Below the pieces are notes generated by a model, which saw only the letters and a list, made by a program, of their open reading frames with translations, was not told the DNA's origin and searched no databases. 5,193 nucleotides of DNA. It comes from RH-AL1 sp964243435. Its GTDB lineage: Bacteria; Pseudomonadota; Alphaproteobacteria; Rhizobiales; Beijerinckiaceae. This document shows positions 1 through 5,193 of this stretch, in pieces. The position numbers were made by a program, and so were the translations under genes. The stretch covers positions 1 through 5,193 of the forward strand of contig CAXTFM010000205.1 in assembly GCA_964243435.1 (NCBI GenBank), read 5' to 3'. Within the stretch, counting starts at the first letter, position 1. Each line of letters opens with the position of its first letter.

Positions 1-697
<697 letters not shown>

Positions 698-745
698 CGA
701 GAACAGCGCTTCCCCGCTTCGGTTCCTCCGTCGGCCACCGCGCGG

Positions 746-2242
746 CTACTCCGTGACCAGCTTGTAGCGCTCGCCCGGCGTGAGAACCGCCGCCGTGTCC
801 AGACCGTTGAGCAGCGCCAGCGTTTCAAGCGGCTTGTCCGGCACGACCATGCGCTGCGACAGGGTCGCCAGGGTGTCGCCCGCCCGCGCCGCGACGAGGG
901 TCACGCGCAGCGGCTTGATCCTGCCCGCGTCGTCGGGGCCGACCTTGCGGAACGAGTCGATGGCGGCGCGGTAGGCCCGCTCGCGGGCCGGGTCGAGGCC
1001 GTGCGCGGCGAAGATGATGCGGTACAGCGTGCCGTCGCCGAGCGCGACCACGGCGAGCCGGAAGTTCCATTCGCCCGCCCTGGCCGTGGCGGTCACGGCG
1101 GACAGCCCGTTCACCTCGATCTTCTCGACGGAGCTGTCGACCAGCCCGTCGATCCATCCGGAATGGAGGTAGGCGTCGAGGGTGCCCTCGGGTGCGGCGA
1201 CGCTGTCGAGGCGGAGCGCTTCCACCCCGCCCTCCTTGACGCCGAGCAGGGCCTGGGTGGAGTTTTCCAGGACGAAGCCGTCGGGCGCGGTCAGGGTGAA
1301 GCCGAGCTTGGGCTGGATGAACCGTCGCCCGCGGATCACGCCCTCCGCGGGGTCGTCGCCGAACATCACACCGTCCACCGCCGACAGGAACACGTCGCGG
1401 TCCCGCGTGCCGACATCGGGCGCGGCGATGCCGCGTGCCGCCCTGACCGCGGCGGCGATGCGGTCCGGCGTCGAGGGATGGGTCGCGAGGATGTCGGGCT
1501 TCGCCGCGCTCGCGTTCTGCCCGATGAGCGCCGCGCGCAGCGCCGCCGAGCGTCCCAGCGCTTCAAGGAAGCGGCTGGCGCCGTAGGGGTCGAAGCCGGC
1601 CTTGGCGATCGTCACGATGCCGCGCCCGTCGGCCTGCAGCTCCTGCTGGCGGGAGAAGCCGGCGATGGAAAGCCTGCCCAGCGCCTCGATCTGGTCGCCG
1701 CGCTGCTTGTTCTGCACGAGATGGGCGACGCGGCTGATCACGGCCGTGCGCTTCTGCTCCTCGTCGCGGGCGATGGCGTGGCGCTCGGTGACGTGGGCGA
1801 TCTCGTGCGCCATCACGGCGGCGACCTCCGAACCGTCATTGGCGAGGGCGAGCAGGCCGCGGGTGACGAAGATGTCGCCCGACGGCAGGGCGAAGGCGTT
1901 GACGATGGGCGTGTTGAGGATGGTGACGCGGTAGGTGCGGCCTTCCAGTTCGCCGGTCGCGGCGAACTTGGCGAGCACGCCGTTGAGGTAGCGCTCCACG
2001 GCGGGGAACCGGTATTCGCCGCCGAACAGGGCGACCATGCGCTTGTGCTCGGCCGACGAGGTCGCATCCGTGATGACCCTGGGCGCGGGCGGCGACGGAA
2101 CCTGGCTGACCTTGACGCCCTGCTCGTCGAGGGTGGCGCAACCGGCGAGCAGCCCCGCGGCCATGGCGGCGGCCAAGCGCAGCGCGACGGCGGTGCGGCG
2201 CACCCGTCGCACCGGCGGGGCGGAACGGCCGGGGCTGGGCAC
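746..2242 (-). CDS. M48 family zinc metalloprotease, lipoprotein with LysM-like C-terminus
   Basis: This is a 498-residue predicted envelope metalloprotease, likely involved in turnover or quality control of outer-membrane or periplasmic proteins. That role is inferred from BepA/YfgC- and LoiP-like M48 relatives. The N-terminus has a basic stretch (RRVRR, 12-16), a hydrophobic segment and a lipobox LAGC with Cys35, so it should be lipid-anchored. The zinc motif HEIAH is at 146-150 and the third-ligand glutamate is probably Glu201 in ELQAD. THPSTPDRI (254-262) is typical of the family. Residues 309-432 form a separate domain that I cannot name. Residues 444-498 resemble a LysM segment (AGDTLATLSQRM, then LLNGL and LTPGERYKLV), suggesting peptidoglycan contact. 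The start is a GTG directly after the TGA of the upstream nuclease-like gene, with GGGGG 7 bases before it, so translational coupling is likely. GTG codons at residues 11 and 14 are alternatives. The gene ends with TAG, 48 bases before rpoH2. The protease call is firm; the substrate is unknown. Confidence 0.93.
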   Translation of the reverse strand: MPSPGRSAPPVRRVRRTAVALRLAAAMAAGLLAGCATLDEQGVKVSQVPSPPAPRVITDATSSAEHKRMVALFGGEYRFPAVERYLNGVLAKFAATGELEGRTYRVTILNTPIVNAFALPSGDIFVTRGLLALANDGSEVAAVMAHEIAHVTERHAIARDEEQKRTAVISRVAHLVQNKQRGDQIEALGRLSIAGFSRQQELQADGRGIVTIAKAGFDPYGASRFLEALGRSAALRAALIGQNASAAKPDILATHPSTPDRIAAAVRAARGIAAPDVGTRDRDVFLSAVDGVMFGDDPAEGVIRGRRFIQPKLGFTLTAPDGFVLENSTQALLGVKEGGVEALRLDSVAAPEGTLDAYLHSGWIDGLVDSSVEKIEVNGLSAVTATARAGEWNFRLAVVALGDGTLYRIIFAAHGLDPARERAYRAAIDSFRKVGPDDAGRIKPLRVTLVAARAGDTLATLSQRMVVPDKPLETLALLNGLDTAAVLTPGERYKLVTE

Positions 2243-3250
2243 TCAACCGCCCCCAACAAGCGTCGCGGCGGCAGGCGGCGATGCGGCAGGTGGCGTCGCG
2301 GCAGGCAAGGTCGCGGCGGGTGGCGTCGCGGCGGTGGCGCCGTCATCGCCCCCGCCGAGGATCTCCACGGCGTCGGGTCCCGCCAGCTCGATGCGCGGGC
2401 CGAAGCGCAGGTCGAGGAGGCCGCGCAGCCGCACCGTGCGGCCGAGGAGCGTTTGCACGTCCACGCCCTGCCCCGCGAAAAGCTTCAAGGTGCGCGGCGG
2501 GATGGCGGCGGCGAGCCTGTCCCTGGCGGCCCCTTCGCGGGCCGGGGCGCGGCCGGCGCCGGCCGCCGCGTCCGCGCCCTCCCCAGGCGCGCCCGGGGCA
2601 AGGCGGAGCAGGGTGCGGAACTGGCTCGACTCCACCGCCGCCACGCGCCCGACGCCGACGACCAGGGTGGCGGAGCGTTCGCGGAAGCCCGTCAAATCGT
2701 CGGGCGCGAGCACGGCGTAGTACGGGTCGCGCCAGAGTCCGCGTCGCGCCGCGCGCGCGGCGGCCTCGGCGTGCAGCAGGGCCTCGCGGCACCCGTGCGC
2801 GCCCGGCTCGGCGAGAAAGCGGCCGAGCCCGGCGGCCAGCGCCGCGACCGCGAGGCTTTCGGCCTCCGCCCCGCCTTCCCGCACGGCGACGAGCGCCGCG
2901 ACGCGTCCCCAGCGGTCGGGCTTGTCGTCGGGGATGGTGAGGGAAAGCGTGCGCGCTTCGACCAGCCGCGACATGGCGCTGCGGACCGTGTCGCCGAGGT
3001 CCGGGTCCGATGGCGTTTGCGCGGCAGGGTCGACGCCGACGAGGCGCAGCAGGCGCCCGTCCGCGAGCCGCAGTTCCAGTCCCGGCTCCACGGCGGCGAC
3101 ACGTGCGGGCTGGCCGCCATCCGCCACGCAGGCCGCCATGGCCGGGGCGTTCGCGACGGCAAGCGCCGGCGACCACGCCCAAAGCAGGCACACCCGCGCC
3201 GCGGCGGCGCGGGCGCCGCCTGCAGCGCCGCAACCCTTCCCGGCAGCCAT
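2243..3250 (-). CDS. Secreted thermonuclease (SNase)-like protein, probably catalytically degenerate
   Basis: This is a 335-residue predicted exported protein. Its signal peptide covers about residues 1-35 (Arg14 and Arg19, then a hydrophobic run ending near AVANA). Residues 49-175 resemble the staphylococcal-nuclease fold: LRLADGRLLRLVGVDPAA (residues 60-77), DRWGRVAALV (112-121), and the closing helix through RRGLWRD. By eye, Arg69 and Arg116 match the two catalytic arginines and Asp74 a calcium aspartate. The other calcium aspartate and the general-base glutamate are not obvious, so nuclease activity is doubtful. Residues about 195-297 end in GRTVRLRGLLDLRFGPRIEL, a strand-rich segment seen in other proteobacterial 'thermonuclease family' proteins and possibly OB-like. 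A low-complexity Ala/Pro/Thr tail follows. I chose the ATG at 3250 because GAGGTG sits 5 bases upstream (3256-3261). A GTG at 3283 would add 11 residues but has a poorly placed ribosome site. The TGA stop abuts the GTG of the M48 gene, so the two are probably made together in the envelope. Confidence 0.82.
   Translation of the reverse strand: MAAGKGCGAAGGARAAAARVCLLWAWSPALAVANAPAMAACVADGGQPARVAAVEPGLELRLADGRLLRLVGVDPAAQTPSDPDLGDTVRSAMSRLVEARTLSLTIPDDKPDRWGRVAALVAVREGGAEAESLAVAALAAGLGRFLAEPGAHGCREALLHAEAAARAARRGLWRDPYYAVLAPDDLTGFRERSATLVVGVGRVAAVESSQFRTLLRLAPGAPGEGADAAAGAGRAPAREGAARDRLAAAIPPRTLKLFAGQGVDVQTLLGRTVRLRGLLDLRFGPRIELAGPDAVEILGGGDDGATAATPPAATLPAATPPAASPPAAATLVGGG
2273..2332 (-). repeat. 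Four tandem 15-bp units encoding an AATPP-type pentapeptide repeat
   Basis: Four consecutive 15-base units inside the 3' end of the nuclease-like gene encode AATPP, AATLP, AATPP and AASPP (residues 307-326). On the plus strand the core is GTGGCGTCGCGGC with variants. The tail is probably disordered, comparable to proline/alanine linkers in exported proteins. Copy number could vary by slippage in multiples of 15 bases without breaking the frame. Confidence 0.8.
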
Positions 3251-3255
3251 GGCGC

Positions 3256-3261
3256 CACCTC
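3256..3261 (-). promoter_or_regulatory. Ribosome binding site deciding the start of the nuclease-like gene
   Basis: GAGGTG on the minus strand is followed by 5 bases and then the ATG at 3250. This supports that start over the upstream in-frame GTG at 3283. The rest of the 75-base gap up to the arfB stop shows no clear promoter or terminator. Confidence 0.6.
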
Positions 3262-3325
3262 GCACGCGTGAACTCCCCGCCACGGCTCCGCTTTGCCCCG
3301 GCGTCCCCTTATGCTGGAGCCCGCT

Positions 3326-3751
3326 TCAATGATCCAGCACCTGTCCGCGTCCGCGCTTGGTTTCGCCGCGGCGGGTCTTGGCGTCGACGCGACGGCGCTT
3401 CGCGGCCAGGGTCGGGCGCGTCTTGACCCGGTACTTCGGCCGCGCGGACGCGGCGGCGACGAGGGCGAGGAGGCGCGAACGGGCGTCCTCGCGGTTGCGC
3501 TCCTGGCTGCGATGGCTTTGGGCGAAGATCACCAGCGTGCCGTCGCCCGTCAGGCGCCGCCCGGCGAGCGTGGCCAAGCGGCGCTTGGTGCCCTCGTCGA
3601 GGGAAGGGGAACCGAACACGTCGAAGCGCAGGTGGACGGCGCTTTCGACCTTGTTGACGTTCTGCCCGCCGGGACCGCTCGCGCGGACGAAGGTGAAGCG
3701 AAGCTCGTCCTCGTCGATCGCCAGGCTCGGCGTGACCGCGATGGTCGGCAT
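3326..3751 (-). CDS. arfB: Alternative ribosome-rescue factor B (peptidyl-tRNA hydrolase)
   Basis: ArfB (YaeJ) enters the A site of ribosomes stalled on messages without a stop codon and hydrolyses the peptidyl-tRNA. It works independently of, or as backup to, tmRNA. The 141 residues match the family length (about 140 in E. coli). The class I release-factor motif GGQ is at residues 28-30 within RASGPGGQNVNKVES, the catalytic loop. The second recognisable block is the IFAQSHRSQERNREDA segment at 75-90. The Lys/Arg-rich tail from about 104 to 136 is the part that occupies the empty mRNA channel, so this is ArfB rather than a codon-reading release factor such as RF1 or RF2. I chose ATG at 3751 because AAGGGA lies 9 bases upstream; a GTG at 3769 has no ribosome site. 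It lies 34 bases after zapA and is probably read from the same promoter. Confidence 0.95.
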   Translation of the reverse strand: MPTIAVTPSLAIDEDELRFTFVRASGPGGQNVNKVESAVHLRFDVFGSPSLDEGTKRRLATLAGRRLTGDGTLVIFAQSHRSQERNREDARSRLLALVAAASARPKYRVKTRPTLAAKRRRVDAKTRRGETKRGRGQVLDH

Positions 3752-3785
3752 GGCGGCGCGTCCCTTCACATCCGTCGGCGGGGCG

Positions 3786-4154
3786 TCAGCCCTTCCCGGC
3801 CTCGTTCAAGTGCTGCGCGATGCGCTCGATGCGTTCGGACGCGGCGTCGAGCGACGCCGCCAGTTCGACGGCGAGGCGGTCGCGCGCCGTGTCGCCCTCG
3901 GCGCGGCTCGCCGTCAACTCGGCGAGGACGGCTTCGAGTTCGCCCACGCGACGCTGTGCCTCGAACAGTTCGTCGGCGACGGTGATCGCGGTCATCACGG
4001 CAAGGCGCATGTCGCCGATCTCGCCGAACCCTTTGCGCAAGGCGGCCAGGGACTGGTCCACGTGCCGGGCAAGCCGCTGGAGGTGGGCCTCTTCCCCCTC
4101 GCCGCACATCATGCGGTAGCTTCGTCCGGCGATGGTGACGGACACGGTGGTCAT
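3786..4154 (-). CDS. zapA: Cell-division protein ZapA
   Basis: ZapA is a small cytoplasmic protein that binds FtsZ and bundles its protofilaments at the Z ring. The 122 residues open with the typical MTTVSVTIAGRSYRM strand region, followed by GEEAHLQRLARHVDQSL (20-36) and the conserved core block through MRLAVMTAITVADELFE (49-65). A heptad-like, charged coiled coil runs from about 66 to 117, which drives dimer and tetramer formation. The ATG at 4154 overlaps the TGA of the upstream DUF4164-like gene as ATGA, so the two are likely translationally coupled. AGGGG lies 7 bases upstream. arfB follows after 34 bases. In many proteobacteria the 6S RNA gene and ygfA follow zapA; neither is present here. 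Confidence 0.93.
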   Translation of the reverse strand: MTTVSVTIAGRSYRMMCGEGEEAHLQRLARHVDQSLAALRKGFGEIGDMRLAVMTAITVADELFEAQRRVGELEAVLAELTASRAEGDTARDRLAVELAASLDAASERIERIAQHLNEAGKG

Positions 4155-4489
4155 GCGCCGCCCCTGCGCCCCGCCCCGTCGGCCGTGGTGGCGGGTGCTC
4201 CCGCGGACGGCGCGCCCGGCTCGGCGACGAGGCGGCGCAGCACGGCGCCGGCGCGGCGGAGGCGAAGCGCGACGTCGTCCGTCGCCCGTTCCAAGCGCTG
4301 CGCCCGCACCAGCGCCGCATCGACCTCCTCGCCGAGGCGGGCACGGTCGTCGCGCATGGCGGCGAGCGCGTCCTCGAGGTCGCGCCGTTCGGCGCCGACG
4401 CGGTCCAAGCGTCCGCTCGCCGCTTCCAGCCGGTCGAGCGCGCCGGTCAGCCGCTTCAGCGCTGCGTCGAGGGGAGGTGGACGGCCCAT
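4151..4489 (-). CDS. DUF4164-like small coiled-coil protein
   Basis: This is a 112-residue protein of unknown function. Residues about 7-89 are an almost continuous charged coiled coil (LDAALKRLTGALDRLEAA, then LEDALAAMRDDRARLGEEVDAAL), followed by a short Ala/Gly/Pro-rich tail. Small coiled-coil proteins annotated DUF4164 commonly precede zapA in alphaproteobacteria, which is my reason for the name; no catalytic motif is visible. Its stop overlaps the zapA start (ATGA), suggesting matched amounts and perhaps a joint role at the division site, which is inference. The start is uncertain: ATG at 4489 fits the coiled-coil onset and the candidate promoter upstream but has no clear ribosome site (the upstream bases are pyrimidine-rich). 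An in-frame ATG at 4546 would overlap that promoter's -10 box. Confidence 0.78.
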   Translation of the reverse strand: MGRPPPLDAALKRLTGALDRLEAASGRLDRVGAERRDLEDALAAMRDDRARLGEEVDAALVRAQRLERATDDVALRLRRAGAVLRRLVAEPGAPSAGAPATTADGAGRRGGA

Positions 4490-4544
4490 GGGCGGAGGGA
4501 AGCGGACGGAGGGCAAGGGACCGGCGTCGCGGCGGACCGCGCGC

Positions 4545-4573
4545 ATTTGCGTCGAGCCGGGCACGCACGTCAA
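4545..4573 (-). promoter_or_regulatory. Candidate promoter for the DUF4164-zapA-arfB cluster
   Basis: On the minus strand TTGACG (4573-4568) is followed by 17 bases and GCAAAT (4550-4545). The -35 box matches 5 of 6 consensus bases and the -10 box 3 of 6. Transcription would begin near 4538, giving a leader of about 48 bases before the ATG at 4489. The prediction is by eye only. Confidence 0.35.
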
Positions 4574-4618
4574 CGCACGCCCGCCCCGTTCCCCGGCTTC
4601 GCCAGGGCGGCGGCCGCG

Positions 4619-4647
4619 TTGACAGGGCAAGGTGAGATGCTACTTAG
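4619..4647 (+). promoter_or_regulatory. Candidate promoter for gap
   Basis: A perfect -35 hexamer TTGACA (4619-4624) is followed by 17 bases and the weak hexamer ACTTAG (4642-4647). Shifting the spacer to 16 gives TACTTA, which is no better. Use of this promoter would give a gap leader of about 150 bases. The weak -10 could mean activator dependence, or that the true promoter is elsewhere. Confidence 0.35.
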
Positions 4648-4662
4648 ACGACCCCGCCTTTC

Positions 4663-4762
4663 GCCGGATCTTGCATGGAAAGGCGCGGTTTTTCCCTTCG
4701 GCGTCCCCATATCCGGCAAAGGACAAGGCACCGCGTCGCGCGGGGTTTTCGCAGCGCCGGAT
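4663..4762 (+). repeat. Three-arm inverted repeat in the gap leader (GCCGGAT / ATCCGGC / GCCGGAT)
   Basis: GCCGGAT occurs at 4663-4669 and 4756-4762, and its exact complement ATCCGGC at 4711-4717. The middle arm can pair with either flank but not both. The left pairing is extended by ATGG (4675-4678) with CCAT (4707-4710) and by GGCGC (4682-4686) with GCGTC (4701-4705, one G-U pair), making an irregular long hairpin. The right pairing would enclose the short hairpin at 4731-4743. I recognise no known riboswitch class. Chance pairing is a real possibility at this base composition. Confidence 0.45.
4731..4749 (+). terminator. Terminator-like hairpin in the gap leader
   Basis: CCGCG and CGCGG form a perfect 5-bp stem with a TCG loop (4731-4743), followed by GG, TTTT and C. 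The stem is short and the T run is only four bases, so it is at best a weak intrinsic terminator or pause site. It lies about 55 bases upstream of the gap start. Confidence 0.25.
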
Positions 4763-4792
4763 CCATCGCGTGTCGCGCGGCGGTGAACGGCC

Positions 4793-4799
4793 AAGGAGG
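4793..4799 (+). promoter_or_regulatory. Strong ribosome binding site of gap
   Basis: AAGGAGG lies 5 bases before the ATG at 4805. It is a near-ideal Shine-Dalgarno sequence, the strongest correctly placed one in the window, as expected for a highly expressed glycolytic enzyme. Confidence 0.85.
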
Positions 4800-4804
4800 C
4801 AGAA

Positions 4805-5193
4805 ATGGCTGTGCGGGTCGCGATCAACGGGTTCGGACGCATCGGACGCAACGTGCTGCGCGCCATCGCGGAGTCGGGCCGCAAGGACATCGAGGTGGTT
4901 GCCATCAACGACCTCGGGCCGGCGGAAACCAACGCGCATCTCCTGCGCTACGATTCGGTGCACGGCCGCTTCCCCGGCACGGTCAAGGTCGAAGGCGATA
5001 CCATCGACATCGGCACCGGGCCGATCAAGGTCACCGCCATCCGCAACCCGGCCGAGCTGCCCCACCGCGATCTCGGCGTCGCCATCGCGCTGGAATGCAC
5101 CGGCATCTTCACCGCGCGCGACAAGGCCGCCGCCCACCTCCAGGCCGGCGCCAAGCGCGTGCTGGTCTCGGCACCGGGCGACAAGGCCGACCT
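4805..5193 (+). CDS. gap: Type I glyceraldehyde-3-phosphate dehydrogenase, 3' end cut by window
   Basis: GAPDH oxidises glyceraldehyde 3-phosphate with NAD and phosphate to 1,3-bisphosphoglycerate in glycolysis, and runs in reverse in gluconeogenesis. I read 129 residues from the ATG at 4805; the family is about 335 long, so the catalytic cysteine near position 150 lies outside. The Rossmann nucleotide motif is INGFGRIGRN (7-16). AINDL at about residues 33-37 keeps the Asp that usually favours NAD over NADP. HLLRYDSVHGRFPG (45-58) and ALECTGIFTARDKAAAHL (residues 95-112) are standard N-domain blocks. It is transcribed away from the DUF4164-zapA cluster behind a leader of about 150 bases if the candidate promoter is correct. 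In alphaproteobacteria gap often sits between tkt and pgk; tkt is not directly upstream here, and the downstream gene is outside the window. Confidence 0.96.
   Translation, partial: MAVRVAINGFGRIGRNVLRAIAESGRKDIEVVAINDLGPAETNAHLLRYDSVHGRFPGTVKVEGDTIDIGTGPIKVTAIRNPAELPHRDLGVAIALECTGIFTARDKAAAHLQAGAKRVLVSAPGDKAD

Noticed and set aside
3251..3325. A promoter or terminator between arfB and the nuclease-like gene
   Set aside because: TTGAAG and ATAAGG occur on the minus strand but only 11 bases apart, too close for a promoter, and no stem with a T run is present.
4489..4630. An upstream-extended start for the DUF4164-like protein (4546 or 4630)
   Set aside because: The extension is Arg/Pro-rich and unlike the coiled coil, has no ribosome site, and crosses the candidate promoter.
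3293..4635. Long plus-strand open frames opposite arfB, zapA and the DUF4164-like gene
   Set aside because: They are low-complexity Arg/Ala/Ser translations antisense to recognisable proteins; GC-rich shadows.
4490..4804. A 6S RNA, tRNA or other known RNA gene in the divergent intergenic region
   Set aside because: I see no tRNA cloverleaf and no 6S-like long rod with a central bubble. Only short inverted repeats are present, and these are reported as a leader.
4570..5184. Minus-strand open frames across the gap leader and gap
   Set aside because: They run antisense to a well-matched GAPDH coding sequence that has an excellent ribosome site, and they show no family resemblance.

Overview
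This is a GC-rich window (about 70% G+C by eye) from an alphaproteobacterium, most likely of Rhodospirillales type. The evidence is the RpoH2-type sigma factor, a DUF4164-like gene overlapping zapA, and the sequence of the GAPDH. The taxonomic call is inference from family resemblance. The window is chromosomal housekeeping DNA: I see no mobile element, CRISPR array, tRNA or rRNA.

Six genes lie head to tail on the minus strand. In transcription order they are a small coiled-coil DUF4164-like protein (4489-4151), the cell-division protein ZapA (4154-3786, ATGA overlap), the ribosome rescue hydrolase ArfB (3751-3326), a secreted nuclease-like protein (3250-2243), a lipoprotein M48 metalloprotease with a C-terminal LysM-like segment (2242-746, starting on the base after the previous stop), and an RpoH2-type heat-shock/oxidative-stress sigma factor (697 to the left edge, cut at its 3' end). 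Gaps are 34, 75, 0 and 48 bases after the initial overlap, so partial or complete co-transcription is plausible. The last part groups envelope proteolysis with a stress sigma factor. ArfB adds rescue of stalled ribosomes.

On the plus strand one gene starts at the right edge: gap (4805 to the edge), the type I glyceraldehyde-3-phosphate dehydrogenase of glycolysis and gluconeogenesis, cut after residue 129. Between it and the minus-strand cluster lies a 315-base divergent intergenic region (4490-4804). It carries a candidate promoter in each direction (minus: TTGACG/GCAAAT; plus: a perfect TTGACA with a weak -10). The presumed gap leader contains two copies of GCCGGAT and one ATCCGGC that could form mutually exclusive stems around a short terminator-like hairpin.

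I found no convincing new multi-gene system. The points most worth a second look are the gap leader architecture, the apparent loss of nuclease catalytic residues in the secreted protein, its pentapeptide-repeat tail, and the ambiguous translation start of the sigma factor.
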